Shown here in pieces: positions 1-6,496 of a stretch of DNA of 9,628 bases. Under the pieces are notes generated by a model. That model searched no databases. It saw nothing but the letters and a program-made list of their open reading frames with translations, and was not told the DNA's origin. The first letter of the stretch is position 1; each line of letters starts with the position of its first letter. The position numbers and the translations under genes were made by a program. Source of the DNA: an uncultured Nocardiopsis sp. GTDB lineage: Bacteria > Actinomycetota > Actinomycetes > Streptosporangiales > Streptosporangiaceae. Location of the stretch: the NCBI GenBank assembly GCA_937957845.1, contig CALGOD010000470.1:1-9628 (forward strand). Reading direction: 5' to 3'.

Positions 1-354
1 CCCGTGGGAGGCCCCAAGACGACCTTGCGGGTCGTCCTGGGACCGCGTGAGGACTGGTTCACCGCCGAGGCCGTCGACACGCTGCTGTCCGGCGAGTACG
101 AGGTCACCCCGCGCACCGACAGGGTCGGCGCCCGCCTGGCCGGCCCCGTCCTGGAACGCTCCCGCGACGGTGAGATGCCCAGTGAGGGCATGGTCGCGGG
201 CTCACTGCAGGTTCCACCCGGGGGCGAACCGGTGCTGTTCCTGGCCGACCACCCGGTGACCGGCGGTTACCCGGTGGTGGCCGTCGTGCGCGCGGCGGAC
301 CTGCCCAAGGCCGCCCAGGCCGGCCCGGGCACCCGTGTTCGCTTCGTCCTTTGA
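1..354 (+). CDS. pxpC: 5-oxoprolinase subunit C (biotin-dependent carboxyltransferase family), 3' part only
   Basis: This is the C-terminal 117 residues of a gene that begins before the window; the frame is open from base 1 and ends at TGA 352-354. The GTG at position 4 is only the first start-like codon and is not a credible start. The visible protein carries the PxpC/KipA C-terminal signature: a PSEGMVAG stretch, then LQVPPGG, then ADHPVTGGYPVVAVV. In the known family, PxpC works with PxpA and PxpB in the cytosol in ATP-dependent opening of 5-oxoproline to glutamate; older annotations call it KipA or an allophanate hydrolase subunit 2-like protein. The partner genes would be expected upstream, outside the window. 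The family call is firm. The exact substrate is less certain, because carboxyltransferase-like relatives share this domain. Confidence 0.85.
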   Translation, partial: PVGGPKTTLRVVLGPREDWFTAEAVDTLLSGEYEVTPRTDRVGARLAGPVLERSRDGEMPSEGMVAGSLQVPPGGEPVLFLADHPVTGGYPVVAVVRAADLPKAAQAGPGTRVRFVL

Positions 355-391
355 CCTCCCGCCACGGCCTCCGGCGCCGTCGAGGACCGGC

Positions 392-416
392 GTTTGTCGT
401 GGGATCGCCCGGGTAG
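392..416 (+). promoter_or_regulatory. SigB/SigF-type stress promoter for the DUF892 gene
   Basis: GTTT at 392-395 is followed by a 15-base spacer and GGGTAG at 411-416. This matches the actinobacterial general-stress sigma factor pattern (GTTT or GNNT, 14-16 bases, GGGTA plus a pyrimidine) in all but the last base. Transcription would start near 423, leaving about 40 bases of leader before the GTG at 464. A DUF892 stress protein is a plausible target for such a factor. The match was found by eye and no start site has been mapped. Confidence 0.55.
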
Positions 417-463
417 TCGCGCCTCAGAAGAGACCGAGAGGCCATCGACGAAGGGGGATCGCA

Positions 464-949
464 GTGGACAGCCGCGAACAGTTCATCGCCTGGCTCAACG
501 ACGCGTACTCGATGGAGAAGTCGCTGGAGGAGACCCTGGAGCGCCACGCCAAGGACGCGGAGGCCGATCCGGAGGTCCACGCGCGCCTCACGCAGCACAT
601 CGAGGAGACGCGTGCGCAGGCGGAGACGGTCCAGGGCTGTATCGAGTCCATGGGAGGCAAGGTCTCCAAGGTCAAGAGCGCCCTGGCCGGGATGTCCGGC
701 GCAGTGCAGGGCATGGTGAACAAGCCCGCGGGTGACACGATGGTCAAGAACGCCATCGCCGACTACGCCGCCGAGCACTTCGAGATCGCCTCCTACCGCG
801 CGCTGATCGACTCCGCTCGCTCTTTGGGGGAGGAGCAGATCGCGCAGAAGCTGACCACCATCCTCCGCCAGGAGGAGGACATGGCCCGCTTCCTGGAGGG
901 GAAGCTCCCCAGGACGGTGCAGGGAGCGCTCGCCGAAGCCGGCCGTTGA
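464..949 (+). CDS. DUF892 (YciE/YciF-type) ferritin-like protein
   Basis: A 161-residue, wholly helical, soluble protein without signal peptide or membrane segment, matching the usual DUF892/YciF length of about 160-170. I chose GTG 464 because AAGGGGG at 451-457 sits six bases upstream and the family alignment begins there; the frame stays open further upstream but that sequence is not protein-like. Ferritin-like features include Glu18 in the first helix, His45-Ile-Glu-Glu-Thr near 45-49, the EHFEIASY block at 104-111 and QEEDMARFL at 136-144, which together supply the acidic and histidine residues expected for a di-metal site. Relatives are stress-induced and some are annotated as ferroxidases, but a confirmed reaction is lacking for most. 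The gene stands alone, with its own stress-type promoter and a hairpin after the stop. A role in iron or oxidative stress is inferred. Confidence 0.85.
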   Translation: MDSREQFIAWLNDAYSMEKSLEETLERHAKDAEADPEVHARLTQHIEETRAQAETVQGCIESMGGKVSKVKSALAGMSGAVQGMVNKPAGDTMVKNAIADYAAEHFEIASYRALIDSARSLGEEQIAQKLTTILRQEEDMARFLEGKLPRTVQGALAEAGR

Positions 950-1278
950 GAACGGCGCGACGAGGACAGAGTCCGCCGCACGTCGCGCGGCCGCCCGGGA
1001 GGCACCGCATCCCGGGCGCCCCGGTGTCGGGGACGGCTCGGCGAAGGACGGAGCGCGGTTCCAGACGGTGTTCCTCTCCCGCCACCACTCTCCAGGGTCA
1101 CCGCGCGCGGTTCCCGTCCATCCCCCACCGCCCTCGAGGGCCGCTACGGGCACTCCCATCCCGACCGTGACCCTCACCGTGCTTCGTTCGCACCTTCGCC
1201 ACGCGCGGCCCCCGGCGCCCCCAGCGACTCGGGAAGACCTTCGAAGAACAGGCTCCAGGACACACGGGGGAAAACCGC
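950..1278. other. Noncoding gap between the DUF892 gene and the DUF2243-ctaG unit
   Basis: Apart from the hairpin at 992-1018 I see no supported gene here. Open frames crossing the gap give arginine- and proline-rich translations typical of out-of-frame GC-rich DNA. The promoter of the DUF2243-ctaG unit should lie in the second half of the gap, but I found no convincing -35/-10 pair. GGGGGAAA just before 1279 supplies the ribosome binding site. Confidence 0.6.
992..1018 (+). terminator. GC-rich hairpin after the DUF892 gene
   Basis: A perfect 9-bp stem (CGCCCGGGA at 992-1000 pairing with TCCCGGGCG at 1010-1018) encloses a 9-base loop, starting 43 bases after the DUF892 stop. There is no T-run after it, which is common for terminators in high-GC actinomycetes, so ending of transcription here is likely but not certain. 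Confidence 0.5.
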
Positions 1279-1779
1279 ATGGCGACACCCGTACACGGAA
1301 GACCGGGCCGCGGGACACTGCGCGGTCGCAATCTGACCGCGGGCGTACTCCTAGGGGTGGGGACGGTGGCCTTCGTGGACGAGGTGATCTTCCACCAGAT
1401 CCTGCACTGGCACCACTTCTACGACCTCTCCACCACCGATGTCGGACTGGTGTCGGACGGGATCCTCCACGCCTTCAGCTGGTTCGCCACGGTGGCGGCC
1501 CTGCTCATGGTCGCCTCCCTGCACAGGGAGCACGCCTTCCGGGGAGTGGACTTCGCGGCGGGCTGGCTGACCGGCGGGGGGTTCTTCCAGCTTTACGACG
1601 GGCTGGTCCAGCACAAGCTGATGGGCATCCACCAGGTCCGCTACGGTGTCGACCTGCTGCCCTACGACCTGGCCTGGAACATCCCCGGGGGGATACTGCT
1701 GATCGCCGGGATCGTGTTGTGGGTCCTGACCGGGCGCCGGGCACGAGGAGCACCGGGCGCCGCGCCGGCGGAGGCCTGA
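1279..1779 (+). CDS. DUF2243 family membrane protein
   Basis: A 166-residue integral membrane protein with four predicted helices near 19-38, 61-81, 92-110 and 135-150. It starts at ATG 1279, with the purine-rich GGGGGAAA upstream. Family hallmarks are visible: a histidine cluster in HQILHWHH at 39-46, SDGILHAFSW at 59-68, and FFQLYDGLVQHKLMGIHQ at 102-119, followed by PYDLAWN. The conserved membrane-edge histidines (39, 43, 45, 46, 64, 112, 118) suggest metal binding, but the family function is unknown. It ends one base before the ATG of the CtaG gene, so the two are almost certainly co-transcribed. The pairing of DUF2243 with CtaG-like genes is one I recall from other bacteria, which makes a joint job in copper handling or oxidase assembly the best inference. 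Confidence 0.85.
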   Translation: MATPVHGRPGRGTLRGRNLTAGVLLGVGTVAFVDEVIFHQILHWHHFYDLSTTDVGLVSDGILHAFSWFATVAALLMVASLHREHAFRGVDFAAGWLTGGGFFQLYDGLVQHKLMGIHQVRYGVDLLPYDLAWNIPGGILLIAGIVLWVLTGRRARGAPGAAPAEA

Positions 1780-1780
1780 G

Positions 1781-2575
1781 ATGGACCACCATGGCCACGA
1801 ACCCGCCCTCGCGCTTCCGTCCCCCGGAGAGTGGGCCGTCCTGGTGCTGGTGTGCACGGCCCTCGTGGCCTACGCCGCGGCGGTGCTCCTGCTGCGCCGA
1901 CGGGGTGTCTCCTGGCCTTGGGGAAGGGTCCTGGCGTGGGCGGCGGGATGTGCGTGCGTCGGAGTCGCCCTGGCGGGGCCCCTGGCCGAGCGGGCCCACC
2001 ACGACTTCGTCGCCCACATGGCCGGGCACGTCCTCCTTGGCATGCTCGGCCCGCTCCTGTTGGTCCTGGCCGCCCCCGTCACCCTGGCCCTGCGGAGCAT
2101 GCCGGTGGGCGGGGCGCGCACGCTGGCACGGTTCCTGGGTTCGGCGCCCGTGGCGTTCCTGACCAACCCCTTCGTCGCGGGTCTGCTCGACATCGGCGGC
2201 CTGTGGGTGCTCTACCGCACCGGCCTGTACGCCGCGACGCACACCGAACCGGTCCTGTACGCCCTGGTGCACCTGCACGTGCCGGCCGCCGGATATCTGT
2301 TCGCCTTCGCCGTCCTTGGAGGCCCCGACCCCGCCCCGCACCGGCTCTCACCGCCGTGGCGGGCGGGCGCCCTGGTCGCGGCCATAGCGGCGCACAACAT
2401 CCTGGCCAAGACCGTCTACGCCGCACCGCCTCCAGGGGTGCCTCTTGACCAGGCCCACGCCGGGGCCCAGCTCATGTACTACGGCGGTGCGCCGGTGGAG
2501 ATCGCGCTCCTCTTCCTGGTGTGCCGACCCTGGTTGCTTTCTCGGCCGCGCCGGTCCCGCGCCGTGGGCGTGTGA
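1781..2575 (+). CDS. ctaG: caa3-type CtaG cytochrome c oxidase assembly protein
   Basis: A 264-residue polytopic membrane protein of the caa3_CtaG family (PF09678 type), with about seven hydrophobic segments beginning near residue 18. GGAGG at 1770-1774 lies six bases before ATG 1781, inside the end of the DUF2243 gene. Family features are the histidine pattern His73, His74, His79, His83 in a segment reading AHMAGHVLLGMLGPLLLVL, then His164 and His166 in LVHLHVPAAGYLFAF, and AAHNILAKTVYA near 203-214. The N-terminus MDHHGHE adds three more histidines that could bind copper outside the membrane. In Bacillus, caa3 CtaG is needed for active caa3 oxidase and has been linked to copper supply. No oxidase subunit gene lies next to it here. 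It is convergent with the vWA gene, with 13 bases between the two stop codons. Confidence 0.87.
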   Translation: MDHHGHEPALALPSPGEWAVLVLVCTALVAYAAAVLLLRRRGVSWPWGRVLAWAAGCACVGVALAGPLAERAHHDFVAHMAGHVLLGMLGPLLLVLAAPVTLALRSMPVGGARTLARFLGSAPVAFLTNPFVAGLLDIGGLWVLYRTGLYAATHTEPVLYALVHLHVPAAGYLFAFAVLGGPDPAPHRLSPPWRAGALVAAIAAHNILAKTVYAAPPPGVPLDQAHAGAQLMYYGGAPVEIALLFLVCRPWLLSRPRRSRAVGV

Positions 2576-2588
2576 CCCCGCGACCCGT

Positions 2589-4007
2589 TCAGGTCTCCTG
2601 AGGCGGTCGGTTCCCCCCGTCCGGGGTGGGGCGTCCACCATCGGTCTGCTCACCCCGGATGAGACGTTCCCGTCCGCCCCGGGGGCCACGGTCGACCTCT
2701 TCGCCCGGGGGCGTCGCCGGGGCCTGCCGCCGACCGCCCTTGCGGGAGTACCCCGCCTGGCTGGCGTACAGCGTCTTGGAGGTGCGGGCCGCGTCGTCGA
2801 CCCGGGCCATCCGCGCCATCCGCTGCAACTCGGCGATCTGCGCGGCGACCTCGGGAGGAGGAGGCGCCGAAGACGCGGATCCCGCTCCGGAGGCACCGGG
2901 CGCCTGCGGCCCCAGCAGGTCTCGCCGAGCCTGTTCCAGCCGGTCCACGGCGGCGTCGCGCTCGCCTCTGCGCAGGGCCTCGCTCGCCTCGCGCTTGGCG
3001 GTCTGCGCCCGCTGCAGCGCCTCCTCCGTGCGTACCTCCGGCCGGGGCGCCCGTTCGGAGGCCTCGTCGCCCGGGACGACGTTGACCGTGACGGGCAGGG
3101 TCACGGTGTAGGTGGTCAGCGTCGCCGGGTCCACGTAGGTGGTCTCCATGGTGGTGACGGTGACCGTGCCCAGGGAGGCCACCCCCGGGACCTCCATGCG
3201 CAACAGCAGACGACGCTTCTCCCCGGAGTGGAAGTCGCCCAGCTCCACCACCACCGACCCGTCCGTCAGCCGGTGGAAGGGCATCTCGCCCACCACACCG
3301 ACACCGCGCAGAAGGGGACCGGACGGAACCCGCAACGACACGGCCTGGGCGGTCTTGGCCAACAGGTACTCCGCCTCCTGGGCGATGAGACCGCCCGCGG
3401 TGTCGGGGTCCTCGGCGAACAGGGCGCTGCCCGCGCCCCCGTCGGCCACCACCCCGAGCAGCTCCTCGTCGTAGCCGAGCCCGTACCCCAGGGTCGTGGT
3501 GGTGACCCCGTGCCCGTAGGCGTCGGCCGCCACCTGCCTGAGCAGGCCGTGGTCGGTGATGCCTTGGTTGGCGTGCCCGTCGGAGATCAACAGCAGGGTG
3601 GCGCCCCTGTCCGCGCCGGCGCGGCGGGCCTCCTGGACGCCGCGCAGCAGTCCGCTGGACAGGTCGGTGCCCCCCGACGCGCGCAGAGCCGAGATCAGCC
3701 CGCGCACCTGGTCCTTGTCGGTCAGCGGCCCGCACGGTACCTCCACCCGGGCCTGGTCGTTGAAGGAGACCAGGCCGAAGTGGTCGGAGGGCGCCAACCG
3801 GTCCACCAACGCGAGCAGCGCCCGCACCGCCCCCTCCAGACGCCCTCCGCCCATGGAGCCGCTGCGGTCCAGCACGATTTGCAGGGTCGCGGGAGGGCGC
3901 TCGGCGTCCTCCTCGCGTTCGGGGGCGGTGATCTCCAGCAGTACGGACACGGAGTCGTCGGTGTCCAGGGGGACGACGTCGAATTCCAACAATGCCGACA
4001 GGTGCAT
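2589..4007 (-). CDS. von Willebrand factor A (vWA) domain protein with complete MIDAS
   Basis: A 472-residue soluble protein without signal peptide or membrane helix, so probably cytosolic. I start it at ATG 4007 because GGGGAGG lies four bases upstream; the frame opens earlier, at GTG 4055, but without a ribosome binding site. Residues 1-38 form a beta-rich lead-in and the vWA fold runs from about 40 to 215. All metal-site (MIDAS) residues are present: Asp47-x-Ser49-x-Ser51, Thr114 in SGGTD and Asp143 in LLLISDGHAN. A beta-sandwich-like region follows to about 325. A charged helical stretch (EEALQRAQTAKREASEALRR) and a low-complexity tail rich in Gly, Pro, Ala and Arg end the protein. Such proteins usually bind a partner through the bound metal. 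The upstream membrane protein gene, 66 bases away on the same strand, is the obvious candidate. The specific function is unknown. Confidence 0.85.
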   Translation of the reverse strand: MHLSALLEFDVVPLDTDDSVSVLLEITAPEREEDAERPPATLQIVLDRSGSMGGGRLEGAVRALLALVDRLAPSDHFGLVSFNDQARVEVPCGPLTDKDQVRGLISALRASGGTDLSSGLLRGVQEARRAGADRGATLLLISDGHANQGITDHGLLRQVAADAYGHGVTTTTLGYGLGYDEELLGVVADGGAGSALFAEDPDTAGGLIAQEAEYLLAKTAQAVSLRVPSGPLLRGVGVVGEMPFHRLTDGSVVVELGDFHSGEKRRLLLRMEVPGVASLGTVTVTTMETTYVDPATLTTYTVTLPVTVNVVPGDEASERAPRPEVRTEEALQRAQTAKREASEALRRGERDAAVDRLEQARRDLLGPQAPGASGAGSASSAPPPPEVAAQIAELQRMARMARVDDAARTSKTLYASQAGYSRKGGRRQAPATPPGEEVDRGPRGGRERLIRGEQTDGGRPTPDGGNRPPQET

Positions 4008-4073
4008 GCGGCCTCCCCGGGGTAGAGATGTGGCCACCAGCTTAGGAAGCGGCACCGACGTTCGGAGTCGGGT

Positions 4074-4682
4074 TCACAGATCGCGCAGGCCCAGACGACG
4101 CAGCTCCAGCGAGGCCAGCGCGCCCACGGCACCTCGGTCGTCGGAGTGCCAGGCGCCCGCCGGATCCTCGTGCACCGCGGCCAGCCTGGCCGGGGACACC
4201 GAGGTCAGGGCGCGCAGCGCCAGCAGTCGGGACCGGGCTTCGGGAGCGAGGGTGCGCAGTCTCCGGACGGAGGTGGCCTGGCGTATCCACCGGACACGCG
4301 CCGGCAGCCAGGTCGCGGCGAGGAGCAACAGCGGGATCGCGGCCGTGAGCAGCGGCAGGGTCAGCGCGAGCGAGGCGACCGACTCCTGGAGGGAGTCCCC
4401 CGCCGCGGTGAGCGACTCTCCGGTCTCGCTCATGTGGGCGAAGGGGGTGGCCAGGGCCTCCCCGGCCAACGGGACCTTGCGGGCCTGTTCGGCCGCGCTG
4501 TCCATGTGCTCGGCGAAGCCCTCGCCGGTGCCGGCCATCAACTCGCCGGGACGGTTCAGGGTCAGGATGATCTCGCGCAGCGACAGCGCGGCCCTGACCC
4601 ACAGGTACACCCAGACCAGGGCGAGCAGGTCGGCGGTGATCTGGAGGAGGGCTCGCACGGGATCGTCGGCGTACGGCTTCAC
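4074..4682 (-). CDS. Uncharacterised two-helix membrane protein upstream of the vWA gene
   Basis: A 202-residue protein I cannot assign to a named family; it resembles unnamed actinobacterial membrane proteins I have seen. I chose GTG 4682 because AGGAG at 4689-4693 sits six bases upstream. A longer frame from GTG 4805 would add 41 Pro/Gly/Thr-rich residues without a ribosome binding site. A first membrane helix lies near 13-35 (LLALVWVYLWVRAALSL). A polar, probably helical loop of about 65 residues (GEGFAEHMDSAAEQ, later SETGESLTAAGDSLQE) separates it from a second helix near 103-125. A C-terminal soluble part of about 75 residues ends in SLELRRLGLRDL and contains a DPAGAWHSDDRGAV stretch. 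The loop's length and heptad-like pattern would suit an extracytoplasmic hairpin. It precedes the vWA gene by 66 bases on the same strand and is probably co-transcribed with it. Confidence 0.7.
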   Translation of the reverse strand: MKPYADDPVRALLQITADLLALVWVYLWVRAALSLREIILTLNRPGELMAGTGEGFAEHMDSAAEQARKVPLAGEALATPFAHMSETGESLTAAGDSLQESVASLALTLPLLTAAIPLLLLAATWLPARVRWIRQATSVRRLRTLAPEARSRLLALRALTSVSPARLAAVHEDPAGAWHSDDRGAVGALASLELRRLGLRDL

Positions 4683-4734
4683 AAAGGGCTCCTGAAGGAC
4701 GGGGGGTGAAGTCGGGTTCGGGACCCAGGTCTGC

Positions 4735-4760
4735 GTACCCGTTCCGGGGCCTGTGTACGC
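4735..4760 (-). promoter_or_regulatory. Possible SigB-like promoter for the membrane protein/vWA pair
   Basis: Reading the minus strand, GCGT (4760-4757) is followed by 16 bases and GGGTAC (4740-4735), which fits the Streptomyces SigB pattern GNNT, 14-16 bases, GGGTAC. Transcription would begin near 4728 and reach the chosen GTG at 4682 after about 46 bases. That also supports the shorter start, since the longer frame from 4805 would begin upstream of the promoter. GNNT is a loose motif, so chance is possible. Confidence 0.35.
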
Positions 4761-4845
4761 CGCCGGTATCCCGGGCGGGACCGTGGCGGCGATGGCGGCG
4801 GTCACGAAGCGGCACCCGCGTCGACCGTCAGTGGACTCGGTCCAT

Positions 4846-4866
4846 CGGCAGGTGGTCGACCTGCCG
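4846..4866. repeat. 8-bp inverted repeat CGGCAGGT/ACCTGCCG
   Basis: Perfect arms CGGCAGGT (4846-4853) and ACCTGCCG (4859-4866) flank GGTCG. It lies about 85 bases upstream of the SigB-like element, in a noncoding stretch. It could be a regulator site for the membrane protein/vWA pair or a weak terminator. The same 8-mer recurs as an inverted pair at 7913-7948. Confidence 0.45.
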
Positions 4867-5052
4867 CGTCAGCCGTTCCGATGTCGGTGCTCCCGGACAT
4901 GACACGAGTCGCATGGTCGAGGACCCGGGTTTCGGTGTTCCCCTACCGACCTCGAGGACGGGGCGGGAGGAAGCGTGCCGGACACACCGCCGGCTCCCGC
5001 GGTCCGCGTCGATCGGCCGGGAGAGGACAGGCTTGCGCGGACGGCGGGACCA

Positions 5053-5068
5053 CCCGACGGCCGTCGGG
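5053..5068. repeat. Perfect 16-bp palindrome downstream of tetR
   Basis: CCCGACGGCCGTCGGG is a perfect palindrome about 90 bases beyond the tetR stop codon. It can fold as a 6-bp stem with a GGCC loop and may end the exporter operon's transcript, though no T-run follows. Its half-sites, CCGACG and CGTCGG, are the same as those in the palindrome upstream of the operon but are separated by two bases instead of three. Confidence 0.45.
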
Positions 5069-5158
5069 GGAGGGGCGTTCGTACGACGGGAGGGGCGCAG
5101 GGGGTCCCCGGACTCGGAGGGGCGTGGCCGGTCCCGAGGCCATGGCGAAGCCGCCGGG

Positions 5159-5773
5159 TCAGCGGGGGAGGCGAACGCGGGAACCGCGCCGGCCCTCCTG
5201 ATCCATGAGGAAGGGGTGAAGGATTTCTTCGACCCTCGCCGAGGCGTCCTCGAAGGCGGTACCGGACTCGATCATGCGCGAAGCCTTGTGGACCACGGCG
5301 TTGACCAGTTCCGCCGTCGCCAGGGGGTCCGGGACCCCCAGAACCTTCAGCGCCTCTGTCAGAGGGGCCGCGAGCCGTTCGTGCATCTCGCGGCTGCGCT
5401 CGGCGAAGTCCGCGCCGGGAGAGGCGGCGGCCAGTGCTCCGGCCACCGCGTGCTCTCCGTCGGCCACCAACCGCAGGTTGGCGTTGGCGTAGGCGAGCAC
5501 GCGGAGGGCCGGAGAGGTTTCCCTGGCCATCGCGCCGGTCACCAGGTGCGACCAGTGGGGGAAAAGGTCCTCGACCAGCGCGTCGAGCAGGTCTTGGCGG
5601 GAGTCGAAGTACTGGTAGAGGCTGGAGCGGGCCAGGCCGACCCGGGCGGCGACCCTGCTCAGGGAGAAAGCGTCACCACCGACCTCTGTCAGGACCTCCT
5701 TCGCCGCGTCGAGCACGGCCCGGCGCTGGTTGGCCTGATGGTCAGCGAGCGTGGCCGCTGTGATCCGAGGCAA
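5159..5773 (-). CDS. TetR family transcriptional regulator of the ABC exporter operon
   Basis: A 204-residue protein, a normal length for TetR repressors. The start is TTG 5773, decided by the strong GGAGG six bases upstream, which overlaps the end of the ATPase gene. Residues 15-60 form the DNA-binding domain: QRRAVLDAAKEVLTEVG, then the helix-turn-helix LSRVAARVGLARSSLYQYF, then RQDLLDAL. The remaining 140 or so residues are the helical ligand-binding and dimer domain, which differs from family to family and does not reveal the ligand. The gene is the last in the operon, 15 bases after the ATPase stop, so it should control its own synthesis together with the pump. Its probable operator is the nested palindrome at 7659-7700. 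The order resembles heme-export systems with a TetR regulator (HrtR of Lactococcus), but the ligand is unknown. Confidence 0.88.
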   Translation of the reverse strand: MPRITAATLADHQANQRRAVLDAAKEVLTEVGGDAFSLSRVAARVGLARSSLYQYFDSRQDLLDALVEDLFPHWSHLVTGAMARETSPALRVLAYANANLRLVADGEHAVAGALAAASPGADFAERSREMHERLAAPLTEALKVLGVPDPLATAELVNAVVHKASRMIESGTAFEDASARVEEILHPFLMDQEGRRGSRVRLPR

Positions 5774-5788
5774 GAACCCCCTCCGTGC

Positions 5789-6496
5789 TCATTCCGATAG
5801 GCGACCGTCCGTCATCCGCACTGTCCGGTCGCAGTACTCCAGGACATCGTGGTCGTGGGTGACCATCATCGTAGCCACATCGAACCGCCTGGTCTCCTGT
5901 GCGAGCAACCGGACGATCTCGTGGCTGCGGGCGCGGTCCAGGGCCGCTGTGGGCTCGTCCACGAGCAGGACCGCGGGCCTGCCCATCAGGGCGCGGGCTA
6001 TCCCGACCCGTTGGCGTTCACCGCCGGAGAGCTGGTGTGGTCGCCGGTTCGCCTTGTCGCCCATACCGACCTCTTCCAGGAGACGCTGGACGTCCTGCTG
6101 TGTGCCCCCTCGTCCGAGGTGGGTCATCATGCGTAGTTGGTCGGTGGCGGTGAGAGCTCCGAGCAGGTTGCCCGACTGGAACACGAAGCCGATGTGTTCA
6201 CGGCGGAAGCGCGCCCGAGCCCGCTTGGACAGGCCGGTGATGTCCAGGCCGTTGGCGCGGACCGTGCCGGAGTCAGGCACGGTGAGGGCGCCGGCGACGG
6301 CGAGCAGACTGGACTTCCCGGCTCCCGACGGGCCGACCACTGCGACCAGTTCTCCGGGGCGGACGGCGATGGACACCTCGTCCAGGGCGGTGACCGTGGT
6401 GTCCCCGTCGCCCAGGCGCAGGGTCACGCCTTCGAGAAGGAGTCCTCTGTCGTCCCGGTGGGCGGGTTCTGTGTTGGATGCGGCCGTGACGGTCAT
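5789..6496 (-). CDS. ABC transporter ATP-binding protein (MacB/LolD/HrtA type)
   Basis: A 235-residue ATPase subunit with every catalytic motif: Walker A GPSGAGKS at 55-62, Q-loop Gln107 in FVFQSGNLL, signature LSGGE at 156-160, Walker B VLLVDE at 176-181 and switch His214 in MMVTHDHD. Spacing and length match the LolD/MacB-type ATPases that drive lipoprotein, peptide, antibiotic or heme exporters by force transmission instead of transport through a channel. ATG 6496 overlaps the permease stop in an ATGA arrangement, and GGGAGGA lies upstream within the permease gene, so translation is coupled. Residues 1-18 (TVTAASNTEPAHRDDRG) are a polar extension before the nucleotide-binding fold. It should sit on the inner face of the membrane, bound to the permease encoded just upstream. 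The substrate cannot be read from this subunit. Confidence 0.92.
   Translation of the reverse strand: MTVTAASNTEPAHRDDRGLLLEGVTLRLGDGDTTVTALDEVSIAVRPGELVAVVGPSGAGKSSLLAVAGALTVPDSGTVRANGLDITGLSKRARARFRREHIGFVFQSGNLLGALTATDQLRMMTHLGRGGTQQDVQRLLEEVGMGDKANRRPHQLSGGERQRVGIARALMGRPAVLLVDEPTAALDRARSHEIVRLLAQETRRFDVATMMVTHDHDVLEYCDRTVRMTDGRLSE

Larger units (their letters stand above)
4683..5158. other. Noncoding stretch between tetR and the membrane protein gene
   Basis: No gene is supported here. The translations are Arg/Gly/Pro-rich and lack family character. It holds the SigB-like element at 4735-4760, the inverted repeat at 4846-4866 and the 16-bp palindrome at 5053-5068. The part from 4683 to 4805 could encode an N-terminal extension of the membrane protein if the distal GTG were used, which I think unlikely. 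Confidence 0.55.

Noticed and set aside
375..392. Short hairpin CGCCG/CGGCG followed by TTTGT after pxpC
   Set aside because: The stem is only five base pairs with an eight-base loop, and it overlaps the SigB-like -35 element. A terminator is possible but not supported well enough to list.
104..1318. Minus-strand open frame of 404 codons across 104-1318
   Set aside because: It covers the complement of the pxpC and DUF892 genes and a noncoding gap. Composition is Arg/Gly/Pro-rich and no domain is recognisable.
2445..4025. Very long plus-strand open frame (526 codons) opposite the vWA gene
   Set aside because: It lies antisense to a gene with a complete vWA motif set. Its translation is Gly/Arg/Gln/His-rich without family character, as expected for the complement of GC-rich coding DNA.
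4683..4805. N-terminal extension of the two-helix membrane protein from GTG 4805
   Set aside because: GTG 4805 has no ribosome binding site, the 41 extra residues are low-complexity, and GTG 4682 has AGGAG at ideal spacing with a promoter-like element just upstream.
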